A DNA stretch of 64,000 bases from Staphylococcus sp. ACRSN. GTDB taxonomy: Bacteria > Bacillota > Bacilli > Staphylococcales > Staphylococcaceae. The position numbers were made by a program, and so were the translations under genes. The stretch covers positions 1 through 64,000 of the forward strand of contig NZ_JAKRNS010000001.1 of the NCBI RefSeq assembly GCF_022346615.1, written 5' to 3'. Positions 35,575 to 45,021 of this stretch are shown piece by piece (the stretch's first letter is position 1; each line of letters begins with the position of its first letter). The notes under the pieces are model-generated. The model searched no databases. It was not told where the DNA came from and saw only the letters and a program-made list of their open reading frames with translations.

Positions 35575-38500
35575 TAGATTAGCCTCTCTCTTTTAAAGTG
35601 CTTGATGCACATGTTCATGATAAAACTAACGATAGTCAACAGTATTAATATGACTAAGGCAATGCCAACTGGATGCTCTGCATTTAGATAATTAAATATC
35701 ATCGTATCTATATAAGATAACGGTGAAAACTTATTCAAACCACTACTATTGCCAGAGGGATTTAAATAGTTCATAGCTACGAAATATATGGCTAACACAG
35801 TAATCATGATAAACATACCTATTGATTTTAATTGTCTTAACAAATAAGTATTAATCAATACAAACACCATCATAGTAATAATAATCATAAACATAAATCT
35901 CATTTTATAACCTGACAGTATCGCATATCTGTTCATTGCAATGATACCTATAACTACACCTTCTAATAGGCCTACTGTTGTGATAAATGTTGAAGTAATC
36001 ATGTTATTCCACAAATTATTGTACTTGTTGAATTCTTGTTTCACTATGTTTAATGAACCTTTTGCTCGTTCATAACTATAAAATACATAACCTGTCATCA
36101 TAGCAATTAAATACATCAGCAATACTAGAATTGTTGAAGACATCGTATCTTTTTCACTATTATTCGCCATGACATTTTCCAAATTCTTTTTCTGTATTGG
36201 GTTACTCATAAATGCTTTTAATACCTCATTTTGACGATCTCCATCTTTAGAGTTTTTCAATACATTTTCAAAATCTTTAGCAAACAATTGATTATCTTCT
36301 TCATTTTTTGCCATTTCTTTATTTAAATCATTAGCTCTTGTGCCTAACGCTCTTCCACTTGCATGTAACTTACCTACATTGTCATCTAATTGATTCAATT
36401 GTCCACTTATGGAATCCGCTATTGATTTAGATTGTTGACTATCTGACAATAGTTGCGTACTTCTCTCTGAGAGTTTACTCACGTCACTGTCTAAGTGCGT
36501 AGATAATGTGGTGAATTCTTCACCCTTATGTTTATCGATTTCAGGTTCTGCTGGGTTTTCATTAAGCGCCTTTTCAGTTTGACTCAACTGCCCAATTAAC
36601 GTATTAATATCTTTTTTATTCTTACTTATTTGATCCTTATTATCGAGCAAATCATCAATCATTTTATCTGATGAATCATTTAAATCATCAATTTCTTTTA
36701 TCAATGATGATTTATCAGATTTGAAATTTTCCATATCTTTAACAACTTGATTTACCATCATATCTGCAATATCTTCATTATTAATTTTTGGACTCTCCAT
36801 TTTTACGTCCATATCTTTATAAATACTGTATTGCGATTTAAACCTATCTAAAGACCGTAATTGTTGTTGGATCTCAGCTCTGATTAATTGACCTTCCAAA
36901 TTATGATTGATAGATAAATCAACGACATTAGCACTTTGGTCATCAGATAGATCTGTTGGTTGTTCATTATTTGAACCCGTCTCTCTTTTATCTGCTTGTC
37001 CGAACAATAGTTGCAGTTTCATTGTTTTATCTGAAAGAAAATCCTCTTGTTTTTTAGGGTTTTCTTTTAATTTAGCTACACCCTTGATTTCCACATTATA
37101 CGAACGGTTCGTTGTATCTAATTCAATATCGTTATTTTCTATATCATATTTTTTGTCATTAACCGTTACAGTGCCTTCAAAATCAAAGTTAGGATCTGTC
37201 GCAATAGTCAATTGATTAATATCTTTACTTTTAAGTGTTTCTTTTCGATCAAAGTTAACGCCTTGTTTAATCAATTTACTAGTATCATCAGCTTTCAATT
37301 CACCATTATAATTATCTTGGCGTATATACTCATTTGGATGCGCTTTTTTAAAATCATTTCTGAACGTCTGTACGTCATTCAATATATTTTGGTATTTTTC
37401 AACAGAGTCAGACGGTAAACCCGCGTTCGCCAAATCTTGATTAGACATATTCAAAATATAAAATTCATCTTCTTCTGTCCCATCATTTATAATCGTATTT
37501 CGCAAATTATTGACCATTGTATCTTTTACTTTTTGCTTTTCAGTATTAGATGCTTCTAATGCTTCTTTCAACTCTTTATTATTGTCTAATTGTGTTTTCA
37601 TAGATTCTGTTAGCTTTTGTCTATAATCATTCACCATCTTATCAGTAAATGGCGACTTTTCCTCTTTTATATTTGCTTTAATAGAATCCATATTTTCATT
37701 AAACGCCTTTTTATATGCTTCTTTAGAACGCTTTTCAGCTGCCGACTGTTGATTCAATTGCTTATCTACTTGTTTCAATTGAGTTATGTAGTCATTAATT
37801 TCTATATTCTCTTTTTGGTTTTTATAATCTTCTAATGTCTGTTCCATAGCAGACATATTTTGTTCGAAAAATGTATTTTGGTTTTGAACAATGTTAGATG
37901 CAGAGTTATTACTGTCAACACTAAACAAATCAGAGTTCGAGCTCAATAATGAGTTATTATAATTCTGAGTCATTTTTGTAATATCAGTATTTGCTCCTAA
38001 TGAATTAACAAGGGTATCAGTAAATAACGATGGAAAATCATTCAATGGATCTAATAAATAATTGGAAAATCTATTATTTACATTTTTTTCACGTTTCATA
38101 ATATCCCCGACATTTTCTTGTGCATTATGTAAATTATCAATAATACTTGTTAAATAGATTTGAATTAAGTTCTTATTAAAATCATTTAAGACATTACCTA
38201 CTACTTCTTCAGTTTCTTTTGCGACACTTTCTTTTTGACCTACTGCTGTTTTATATTGTATGGACATTTTAGATGGTGTTTTTTCATCCAATTGCATAGC
38301 TAATTTTGAAAAATCTTTAGGTATTACCAACATCACTTGATATGTTCCTTGCTTCAATCCATTTTCAGCAATGCTTCTTGAGACTGTTTCAAATTTATAT
38401 TTATCTTGATTAGACAACCTTTCGATAAAGGGCTCACCTAAATTTATTTTCTTTCCATTATAGGTTGTTTGTTGATCTTCGTTCACAATTGCTATATGTA

Positions 38501-38645
38501 TATTTTTATTAGTATTAGTTTCATTTTTAGCGTCACTTTCAATTTGATCTCTTTTGCTTTGTTGGCTAATCATCAGGATTCCAACAGTTGTTATTACGAC
38601 AATTAATATTATGGTTAATGTATAAATCCAGTTTTTCTTTTTCAT
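35574..38645 (-). CDS. esaA: EsaA, large T7SS membrane protein
   Basis: 1023 residues, similar to S. aureus EsaA. One N-terminal TM (about 7-27), a long extracytoplasmic coiled-coil domain (about 30-820) and a cluster of five TM helices at the C-terminus (about 835-1010), the YueB/Pip phage-receptor-like plan. ATG start. Preceded by a hairpin that separates it from esxA. The surface-exposed domain is expected to vary between strains. Confidence 0.95.
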   Translation of the reverse strand: MKKKNWIYTLTIILIVVITTVGILMISQQSKRDQIESDAKNETNTNKNIHIAIVNEDQQTTYNGKKINLGEPFIERLSNQDKYKFETVSRSIAENGLKQGTYQVMLVIPKDFSKLAMQLDEKTPSKMSIQYKTAVGQKESVAKETEEVVGNVLNDFNKNLIQIYLTSIIDNLHNAQENVGDIMKREKNVNNRFSNYLLDPLNDFPSLFTDTLVNSLGANTDITKMTQNYNNSLLSSNSDLFSVDSNNSASNIVQNQNTFFEQNMSAMEQTLEDYKNQKENIEINDYITQLKQVDKQLNQQSAAEKRSKEAYKKAFNENMDSIKANIKEEKSPFTDKMVNDYRQKLTESMKTQLDNNKELKEALEASNTEKQKVKDTMVNNLRNTIINDGTEEDEFYILNMSNQDLANAGLPSDSVEKYQNILNDVQTFRNDFKKAHPNEYIRQDNYNGELKADDTSKLIKQGVNFDRKETLKSKDINQLTIATDPNFDFEGTVTVNDKKYDIENNDIELDTTNRSYNVEIKGVAKLKENPKKQEDFLSDKTMKLQLLFGQADKRETGSNNEQPTDLSDDQSANVVDLSINHNLEGQLIRAEIQQQLRSLDRFKSQYSIYKDMDVKMESPKINNEDIADMMVNQVVKDMENFKSDKSSLIKEIDDLNDSSDKMIDDLLDNKDQISKNKKDINTLIGQLSQTEKALNENPAEPEIDKHKGEEFTTLSTHLDSDVSKLSERSTQLLSDSQQSKSIADSISGQLNQLDDNVGKLHASGRALGTRANDLNKEMAKNEEDNQLFAKDFENVLKNSKDGDRQNEVLKAFMSNPIQKKNLENVMANNSEKDTMSSTILVLLMYLIAMMTGYVFYSYERAKGSLNIVKQEFNKYNNLWNNMITSTFITTVGLLEGVVIGIIAMNRYAILSGYKMRFMFMIIITMMVFVLINTYLLRQLKSIGMFIMITVLAIYFVAMNYLNPSGNSSGLNKFSPLSYIDTMIFNYLNAEHPVGIALVILILLTIVSFIMNMCIKHFKRERLI

Positions 38646-38684
38646 ACGTTGTCCCTTTCAAATCTTTTTACAATAATTCAATTA

Positions 38685-38708
38685 AAGCCACATTGTGACA
38701 TGTGGCTT
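38685..38708 (-). terminator. attenuating hairpin between esxA and esaA
   Basis: AAGCCACAT / ATGTGGCTT stem just after the esxA stop, with a weak T-stretch. It probably stops most esxA transcripts so that EsxA is made in excess over the machine genes; that use is inferred. Confidence 0.6.
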
Positions 38709-38722
38709 AGTTATTCCAATGC

Positions 38723-39016
38723 TTACTGCAAACCAAAATTATTTGATAATTGTTGGTCTTGTTCTTGTACGGCATCTGCAGTACTGTTTAACTGTTGTTT
38801 GATTTCTTCTAATAATTGAGCAAATTTATCTACTTTAGGACTTAATTGTTGGAACTGCTCCTCAAAACGGCTGAACGCTTGTCCTTCCCAGTTAGCAGCA
38901 ATTTCACCTTGTGCACGTGTTAAATCTGATAGGATTTGGTGAATCTGTTCTGCACCATTGCCATATGATTGAGACTTTGCTCTTATTTCTTCCGGACTCA
39001 TTTTAATCATTGCCAT
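38723..39016 (-). CDS. esxA: EsxA, WXG100 secreted protein
   Basis: 97 residues with the central WEG turn ([10 protein letters not shown], around residue 43) between two helices, and almost identical to S. aureus EsxA. The ATG at 39016 is set by AGGAGG upstream and by the known [10 protein letters not shown] start. Secreted as a dimer and needed for the activity of the system. First gene of the ess operon, divergent from the EssH-like gene. Confidence 0.97.
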   Translation of the reverse strand: MAMIKMSPEEIRAKSQSYGNGAEQIHQILSDLTRAQGEIAANWEGQAFSRFEEQFQQLSPKVDKFAQLLEEIKQQLNSTADAVQEQDQQLSNNFGLQ

Positions 39017-39263
39017 AATATAAACCTCCTGAAATTTAATACTCAAACTTCTTTTAAAAGTGCATATTTTCAAAAAATAATTTTTTTAAAAATTTGTACT
39101 TCCTTCATAATAATAACTAAATATATACTATATGTATATATGTTGTTTAATTTATTCACTAAGATTTTAAATATAACAAATTTAAATTACATATTTATTT
39201 ATTGAATATCTTTGTGTATAATCAAACATAATTATAATAAGAAAGGGTTTAACGGGATTCATT

Positions 39264-40238
39264 ATGAGAAAATCAATTACCAAAGGGTTGGCACTGCTCG
39301 TTATCTTAGGCAACCTCAATGTCTTAGCTACTCCTAATATAAAAGCACAAACTTATTCGACAATTGAGGAGGCAAAAAAAGACCATCCAGAAGCTCAATT
39401 TAATACTAAGCGATCAGATGGAACGTTCACATATTCTTATGATGAAACTAATAATTCAAATAACACTTCATCCCCAAAACCTAATCAAGCTGAGCAAAAC
39501 TCATCAATAAATAGGAATGGACAACAATCAAATAATAGTAATAATAGTGCATATAAGGAAAACGCTACATCCAACTCAAAAATACCAAATAGTGTTGAAA
39601 ATAATGACACCCATTTATCACAAGAATCAAATAACTCACACAATACGCAGGAAAGTCCTTCTAATGAAAATGGTATACAACCGGAGTCTCCAGCACTAAA
39701 TACACCTTCTTCTGAAGATAATAAAAAGCATTCAAGAGACTTAAGTAAAGCATATAAGAAAGACGAACATGGTATGGTTACATATATTGACACTGATGCA
39801 TTATATGATGAATTACAATTGGAAACTTTCAATGATAAGGCGCAAACGGTTGACGGTAAGCCTCTTGCACTGGGAAATGGTAAAATTATTGATAAACCAG
39901 CATATACAAGTAAGAATAATTTGTATACTTCTGGACAATGTACTTGGTATGTATTTGATAAACGCGCAAAAGATGGGGAAACAATTAGTACATTTTGGGG
40001 AGATGCACGAAATTGGGCTGGACAAGCTTCGGCTTCGGGGTTCAAAGTTGATCACAAACCAGAGGTAGGTTCAATATTACAAACAGTTAATGGTCCATAT
40101 GGTCACGTAGCTTATGTAGAACGCGTTAATTTAGACGGCAGCATTTTTATCTCTGAAATGAACTGGATTGCACCTTACATCACATCAACACGTACCATCT
40201 CATCTTCTGAAGTAAGTTCATATAATTTTATTCACTAA
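39264..40238 (+). CDS. essH: EssH-like secreted CHAP-domain peptidoglycan hydrolase
   Basis: 324 residues. Signal peptide (cut after about residue 28, near IKAQ), a Ser/Asn-rich low-complexity linker (about 60-155) and a C-terminal CHAP domain with the catalytic Cys226 in GQCTWYV and His281 in GHVAYVE. CHAP enzymes cut peptide crossbridges or amide bonds in the wall. S. aureus essH occupies the same divergent place next to esxA and helps T7 substrates cross the wall, so the same role is likely here. RBS AAAGGG; TATAAT at 39217 may serve as -10. Confidence 0.85.
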   Translation: MRKSITKGLALLVILGNLNVLATPNIKAQTYSTIEEAKKDHPEAQFNTKRSDGTFTYSYDETNNSNNTSSPKPNQAEQNSSINRNGQQSNNSNNSAYKENATSNSKIPNSVENNDTHLSQESNNSHNTQESPSNENGIQPESPALNTPSSEDNKKHSRDLSKAYKKDEHGMVTYIDTDALYDELQLETFNDKAQTVDGKPLALGNGKIIDKPAYTSKNNLYTSGQCTWYVFDKRAKDGETISTFWGDARNWAGQASASGFKVDHKPEVGSILQTVNGPYGHVAYVERVNLDGSIFISEMNWIAPYITSTRTISSSEVSSYNFIH

Positions 40239-40563
40239 ATTGAAAAGCACGTGCCAATCAGCTTCATAAAAAAGAATAGCTGATGCTCTCATTTAGGATG
40301 ATTGAGTAGTGTATTATGCCCTGTTATTAGTAGGTACAGCAATCTCAAAGAGGAGGCTCAATACAATTTCAGGGTTTCATTAAATAGTATAATGATATGC
40401 CTCAAATTAATTGATTTTCGACAAATCGTTACATTAGAAGTTTTTCGAAATAATGATATCGTGGGTAGAAATGCTACAAATAAAGTAGTTAACAAAATCA
40501 TACTTAAAACAGAACAAGAAAACATTTCACCTAGTTCCTACACAATGTTATAATATGTCGTTT
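40239..40563. other. intergenic region between essH and the TslA module
   Basis: Contains a weak hairpin after essH (ATCAGCT / AGCTGAT, 40257-40284). An 83-codon plus-strand frame at 40302-40553 has no ribosome-binding site and no recognisable protein features, so I do not call it. Otherwise nothing. Confidence 0.45.
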
Positions 40564-40851
40564 CTAATCTATAATATTTTTCAACTCTTTGCTTATCTTT
40601 TCTAATTCAGATATTGCACTGTCGACCCAATCACCTTTTGCTGATTTTTTAAACCCACTTCTAAATGCATCACAGTGACTGATAATTTGTTCGATAAGCA
40701 TTTCTTCTTCGTTTTTCATTTTGTTTTCATGATCATGATGTCTCTTGCTATGTTCTGGTGCTATAACATTGGTAATTCTTCGTTTTTCCGTTATTTTTTT
40801 CAGTCCACTTGTAACTAATAAATCGTGTGAACCTAAGTTTGTCATTAGCAT
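40564..40851 (-). CDS. TlaA2-like helper of the TslA lipase toxin
   Basis: 95 residues, helical. Starts MLMTNLGSHDLLVTSGLKK and has a conserved central helix, EEEMLIEQIISHCDAF. In S. aureus two small WXG-like proteins (TlaA1, TlaA2) follow tslA and guide the lipase to the T7SS; this gene is in the second position. Begins two bases after the previous gene. Assigned mostly by context and length. Confidence 0.65.
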   Translation of the reverse strand: MLMTNLGSHDLLVTSGLKKITEKRRITNVIAPEHSKRHHDHENKMKNEEEMLIEQIISHCDAFRSGFKKSAKGDWVDSAISELEKISKELKNIID

Positions 40852-40853
40852 AC

Positions 40854-41183
40854 CTAATCTTCATCTCCTATTTTTTCGATTTGTTTTACATATGCTCTTT
40901 TTAATTCATCTTTATAATTTTCTAATTTCAGCTCATTTTGTCTAATTTGCTGATTTCCTTCATGCTCATATTCTTCTAAATTTCTTAGCATTCTACCACT
41001 TGCTTCATTACTGTAGCCCATTTTTTCTTTTAAATGTAGGAACAGTGCATAACTCTGTTCATTTTCTCTTCGTATTTGATGCCTTAATTCAGTTAATTTT
41101 TGAAATTCTTTAGCTACTTGCTTTTTTTCAGTAATATATATATCTTCAAGTTCGTTAAGATTTTGATAATTGGCAAACATCAT
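40854..41183 (-). CDS. TlaA1-like helper of the TslA lipase toxin
   Basis: 109 residues, almost entirely coiled coil with many Glu, Lys and Gln (LEDIYITEKKQVAKEFQKL). Overlaps the tslA stop by four bases (ATGA), so translation is coupled. Position and shape match the first accessory protein of the S. aureus TslA system. Confidence 0.65.
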   Translation of the reverse strand: MMFANYQNLNELEDIYITEKKQVAKEFQKLTELRHQIRRENEQSYALFLHLKEKMGYSNEASGRMLRNLEEYEHEGNQQIRQNELKLENYKDELKRAYVKQIEKIGDED

Positions 41184-42541
41184 GCTAAATCACCTATTTG
41201 ACTTGCTAATGATTGATCTTTAGCAACAATTTCATTGATACTCGTCTTAATTTTCAAAACATAAGTATTAAATTGTAATGATACATTTGTGAGTTGTGTT
41301 AACTTATGAGAGATTTTACTAAGTGGCATCGTTACTAATTTATTTTCATTAACACTTCCTGCATCCAGGGCGTCTAGGACTTCTCCATTAGAAAGATGTT
41401 TTCCCATAGCGCTTCCAGACTCCTGGGCGTCTTCCCAATTTTTTTCAAACAATTTTTCCATATTATCATACATTTTTCGTAATTGTTGCGTCTCTTCTTC
41501 TACCATTTGACTTAAACTTTCCGCTATTGAGAGCGCCGTTAAATGTTCTAATAACTTTTGTTGCGAAGACGATAGCGCACCACCATTTGCTTGTACCATA
41601 TTTGCTTTCACTGTATTAATTTGTTGTAATTTATTTGACGCTTGCTTTTTCGCAGTAGCAAAGGATTTATTGTTTGCATCTTGATATCCCTTTAGCTTTT
41701 CTAATGCTTCCTTTATTTCTTTTTGCTCACGTTTTCCTAAAAATCCGAGCATCGCATGTCCTTTACCATTTTTGATGACTATTTCATTTCCTGCCGATAC
41801 ATACTGGGTATGTTTTATGTTGCCATTTAATTCATCTTTGTCAGAAACAATTCTTAATATGTTGCCATCATAGTTTTTTATAAACAACTCTATATACTCA
41901 TCTTGTTTCTCATCATAACTAATAGATAATAAACCTTTGATAACTCGAAAATCCTTTACTGTTAATGGCGCTGGATTATAAACAACTACATTATCGATAT
42001 CATTACTAGCACCTATGATCATCGCATCTCGACCACCTAGAGAGTGACCTGTAATTGTATCAATATCATAGTCTTTTTTTATATCTTTTATAAATTGCTG
42101 TGTATTGTTAAAATGCGCATCTTTGTCCGTAACTGTATGTAAACCAATATTTGCATCCGCACCTAAATCTTGTATTGTTGCTAGTGCATCTCTCGCATCT
42201 TGTTTATCCATATCAAAATTGAATGGGTTAAGCGTACTTTTTAATTGCTCCATATGTACATTGGTCCCTGTCATACCAACTATAACTTTTCCTGTATCTT
42301 TATTTAAAAAAGCCGTAGATGTCGTACCTGTAATAGAATCGGTATAACTATCAACATATTCAAGATTTTTGGGAAAACTTCTATCAAACTTTAATTGATT
42401 AACTTGTTTTTTTATTCTATTTATATTTAATGAATTAAGATTTGCATTCTCTATTTGATAACTAATCGACGACACTGCACTTGTTTCTTCAGTACTATTA
42501 GATAAATCATCTGCTTTTATTTGGTATTCTTTTTGATTCAT
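41180..42541 (-). CDS. tslA: TslA-type secreted lipase toxin with reversed LXG arrangement
   Basis: 453 residues. The N-terminal half is an alpha/beta-hydrolase lipase: GHSLGG (165-170) places the nucleophile at Ser167, with a likely Asp in VSDKDEL and His in GKGHAML. The C-terminal about 170 residues are helical and LXG-like. This toxin-first, targeting-domain-last order is that of S. aureus TslA, which attacks membrane lipids of competitors after T7 secretion. A DUF576-type lipoprotein gene precedes it and two helper genes follow, completing the module. Confidence 0.87.
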   Translation of the reverse strand: MNQKEYQIKADDLSNSTEETSAVSSISYQIENANLNSLNINRIKKQVNQLKFDRSFPKNLEYVDSYTDSITGTTSTAFLNKDTGKVIVGMTGTNVHMEQLKSTLNPFNFDMDKQDARDALATIQDLGADANIGLHTVTDKDAHFNNTQQFIKDIKKDYDIDTITGHSLGGRDAMIIGASNDIDNVVVYNPAPLTVKDFRVIKGLLSISYDEKQDEYIELFIKNYDGNILRIVSDKDELNGNIKHTQYVSAGNEIVIKNGKGHAMLGFLGKREQKEIKEALEKLKGYQDANNKSFATAKKQASNKLQQINTVKANMVQANGGALSSSQQKLLEHLTALSIAESLSQMVEEETQQLRKMYDNMEKLFEKNWEDAQESGSAMGKHLSNGEVLDALDAGSVNENKLVTMPLSKISHKLTQLTNVSLQFNTYVLKIKTSINEIVAKDQSLASQIGDLA

Positions 42542-42543
42542 AT

Positions 42544-43317
42544 TTAAGCACCCTCACTAGGTTTAAAATTCATACTATTAGAAAAGTAAACATTTTCATC
42601 TTGGTTTTCGACAAATATAAATTCAAGATCTTTATAACCTATCGAAGATCCTTTTAAATCTCCTGTTCCTTTTAAACGTAATTTTGGTGCTTTCTTAGTT
42701 GGAATATCATATCTATCACGTAGCTGTTTAACATTATAATCACTGTTACTTAAATTATATTCCGCTGAATAGCTTGGTACATTCGGATTATATGATATAT
42801 CTCCATTTTTATAATTATCTAAGTCTTTAAAATTTGCATATTGTGCAAAAAATTTAAAATTCTCTATTTCTTTTTTTAAACTTTCACTTTTAATTTGTTT
42901 CGTTGGTATAAATTTATTATTCTCCAGCTTTATTGGATATTTTTTTTCAGTATCATGAGCACTACCCTTATTAGTTATTTCACTTATAACAAAGTAACCA
43001 GTGCTCGTCCTAGTGTTTCTATCCATATATATAACCATACCTCTTGATTTCAAGCTATTTCCTTTTTGTTGTATAACCATTTCAGATCTGACTATCCATG
43101 TCCCTTTATCATTTTCATCAAACTCTTCATCTCGATATCCTTCTTTATCATAGAGATCTTCAAGATTTTTGATAGGATACATACTTAATGTTTTCTCGAA
43201 GCTTTTCTTAATTTGGGCTTCTTTGCTACCTTCTTTATTCATCATGCCACAACCCCCTATAAAAATTGTTAAAATTATAAAACTTACACACAATCCTATT
43301 TTTTTTGATTTTTTCAT
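42544..43317 (-). CDS. Csa1/DUF576 tandem-type lipoprotein, candidate TslA immunity (TilA-like)
   Basis: 257 residues with a lipoprotein signal peptide: lipobox IGGC puts the lipidated cysteine at residue 23. The body matches the staphylococcal tandem lipoprotein (Csa1/Lpl) family, for example [20 protein letters not shown] and [12 protein letters not shown]. In S. aureus, TilA proteins of this family protect the outer membrane face against TslA. Its place two bases ahead of tslA in the same transcript supports the same job here. Confidence 0.82.
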   Translation of the reverse strand: MKKSKKIGLCVSFIILTIFIGGCGMMNKEGSKEAQIKKSFEKTLSMYPIKNLEDLYDKEGYRDEEFDENDKGTWIVRSEMVIQQKGNSLKSRGMVIYMDRNTRTSTGYFVISEITNKGSAHDTEKKYPIKLENNKFIPTKQIKSESLKKEIENFKFFAQYANFKDLDNYKNGDISYNPNVPSYSAEYNLSNSDYNVKQLRDRYDIPTKKAPKLRLKGTGDLKGSSIGYKDLEFIFVENQDENVYFSNSMNFKPSEGA

Positions 43318-43483
43318 ATTTTCACATCTCTCTGCTTATCATAAATTTTATATGTGCCTATTATATATAAATTTCGATTCATTTTACTTATCACTTTTTC
43401 ATACTATCAAAATAAATATATTTAATCTATTTAAAATTTAAATAATTTTAATATTTATGAATTATAATTATAAAAACCTGATT

Positions 43484-43500
43484 ATTAACTGATAAGCAGA
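43484..43500 (+). other. inverted, coreless SCC-end-like sequence
   Basis: ATTAACTGATAAGCAGA matches the SCC inverted-repeat end at the 20053 site (minus strand ATTATCTGATAAGCAGA) at 16 of 17 bases. It points the opposite way and is followed by AAATTTAAATG instead of the att core. Possibly a relic of a former cassette end or of an inversion; coincidence is not excluded. Confidence 0.4.
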
Positions 43501-43587
43501 AAATTTAAATGATGGTTATCTTTTATAATATTTGGCACACTTCTTGCATGTTGCTAAGTGTATGGGCAAATATTAGGAGGTACACTT

Positions 43588-43851
43588 ATGAAAATCGGAA
43601 TCATTAAAGAAATTAAGAACAACGAGAACAGAGTGCGTTTATCGCCAAGTGGTGTACATTAGCAAAACAAGGACACAGTGTCTTTGTTGAGACTGAGATC
43701 TTTTCAGGGTCATATTTAGTTCAATTTAGACACATTTGCAATTGTCGTTGGTGTCATTTGGTTTGGTATTGGCATAATATATTTAATAATTACTACACGT
43801 TGTTTTACCAAAGAGCCAGTACATATACCATTTGAAGAATTAGAAAATTAG
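43588..43851 (+). pseudogene. fused relic of ald (alanine dehydrogenase) and an amino-acid permease
   Basis: A good AGGAGG and ATG open onto [16 protein letters not shown], the start of alanine dehydrogenase, and a frame slip brings in a few more ald codons ([12 protein letters not shown]). The sequence then jumps to the last about 40 codons of an APC-type permease (FAIVVGVIWFGIG, ending EEPF-type tail HIPFEELEN). In S. aureus an ald-tdcB-permease gene order exists, so a large internal deletion probably left only the two ends. Followed by a strong terminator. Confidence 0.75.
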
Positions 43852-43947
43852 AACGAAAATGCAAGCACACTTGAAGTTACGAAATGGACGAAATTTAAAA
43901 AAACACTTTTTGCTTGAACTGAACTCAAGTTGCGAGAATAAGATAAA

Positions 43948-43990
43948 AACACTGCGTTGAATTCATTTTATATGAGTTCAACGCAGTGTT
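43948..43990. terminator. bidirectional terminator
   Basis: AACACTGCGTTGAA / TTCAACGCAGTGTT, 14-bp perfect stem, with A/T runs on both sides. It ends the ald/permease relic (plus) and lrgB (minus). Confidence 0.85.
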
Positions 43991-44024
43991 TGTTCTATGA
44001 AATAAATAACTTATTGTTATCATT

Positions 44025-44726
44025 TTATAATAAAATGCTAGCTAATATAGGAGCAACAACTACAACAATAACACCTACAATGACTAGTGAAATAGATGCC
44101 ATGGATGCTTCAGTTTCACCAAATTCCTGTGCAGATGAAACACCTAATGAATGACCACTCGTGCCAAGTGCCAAACCACGTGCAATCGGGTTGGTTATAT
44201 TAAATAGTTTAATTAATTTAGAGCCTAAAGCATATATAATAACACCATTTAAAATAACTGCTAGTGATGTTAATTCTTTGATACCACCGATATCTGCTGA
44301 TACGGGTAATGCAATGGCAGTTGTTGCACCTTGAGGTAACATAGACGCTACAACACCATTAGAAAATTGGAATGCTTCTGCGATAAGAGAAATACAAACA
44401 AGTGCAGCAGTTGTACCGAAAGTGATACCACCTATGATTTGTTTCCAATATTTTTTTAAGACCTCACGACGTTTATATAAAGGTATAGCAAAACATATTG
44501 TTGCTGGTTCTAAGAAGAAATTGATGATATCTCCACCAATTTTATAATTTGCATAGTCAATACCTGTTAATTTTAAAAATACGATGCCGACCACCATAGT
44601 GAAAAATAATGGTGTGAATAAGAAAAAGCCTTTTGTTTTTTTAAATAAATAAGTTGCAATGATAAATGGTATTAGAGATAGAAGCATACCAAAATAAGGT
44701 GTGTTGATCGCTAAATGTTCAATCAT
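44025..44726 (-). CDS. lrgB: LrgB, antiholin-like membrane protein
   Basis: 233 residues, about seven TM helices, closely similar to S. aureus LrgB along its whole length ([45 protein letters not shown]). LrgAB modulates murein hydrolase activity and pyruvate/by-product transport. Here lrgB looks complete, but its partner lrgA survives only as a short C-terminal piece in the ORF just upstream, so LrgB has lost its normal operon partner and promoter. Confidence 0.92.
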   Translation of the reverse strand: MIEHLAINTPYFGMLLSLIPFIIATYLFKKTKGFFLFTPLFFTMVVGIVFLKLTGIDYANYKIGGDIINFFLEPATICFAIPLYKRREVLKKYWKQIIGGITFGTTAALVCISLIAEAFQFSNGVVASMLPQGATTAIALPVSADIGGIKELTSLAVILNGVIIYALGSKLIKLFNITNPIARGLALGTSGHSLGVSSAQEFGETEASMASISLVIVGVIVVVVAPILASILL

Positions 44727-45004
44727 AATTTATCCTCCACCAATTTTTTATGTTTTGATTTTTTCGGAATAAAGGATTTTGTAATAATCATCTGAGATAA
44801 AAATCCTGTACATAACAACAAGAGTAATATATCAACAACATACCTCCACCTTGATGGAAAAGGGTTTTTGTATGTGTCCTTTCTATTAAAGTACTGATTA
44901 AAAAAACGCACTAAATCTGAACCTGTTTTATACTCATAAATGCTATTTTCATCGTCCCCGTTAAATACATTTGCAATTGTTTTAAGCATCTCTTCAGTTA
45001 TCAT
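44723..45004 (-). CDS. chimeric ORF: N-terminus of a cassette protein fused to the last 35 codons of lrgA
   Basis: 93 codons. Residues 1 to about 58 ([23 protein letters not shown]) look like the start of a larger cytoplasmic protein of unknown, perhaps abortive-infection, type. From about residue 59 the text becomes [15 protein letters not shown]...KKSK, the C-terminal end of LrgA (compare S. aureus LLLICTGYVTQII). So a deletion near 44830 joined SCC cargo to lrgA, removing most of both genes. ATG after GAGGTG. It overlaps lrgB by four bases as lrgA does. Confidence 0.78.
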   Translation of the reverse strand: MITEEMLKTIANVFNGDDENSIYEYKTGSDLVRFFNQYFNRKDTYKNPFPSRWRYVVDILLLLLCTGFLSQMIITKSFIPKKSKHKKLVEDKL

Positions 45005-45021
45005 AGTTATATCACCTCTAA

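Noticed and set aside
39485..40045. 186-codon minus-strand ORF inside essH
   Set aside because: Antisense shadow of the Ser/Asn-rich linker and CHAP domain; start signals are absent and composition is unlike a protein.
40302..40553. 83-codon plus-strand ORF after essH
   Set aside because: No ribosome-binding site, no motif and no paralogue in the window; likely chance ORF.
43588..43851. functional alanine dehydrogenase gene
   Set aside because: Only about 18 codons remain in frame before a stop, followed by unrelated permease codons.
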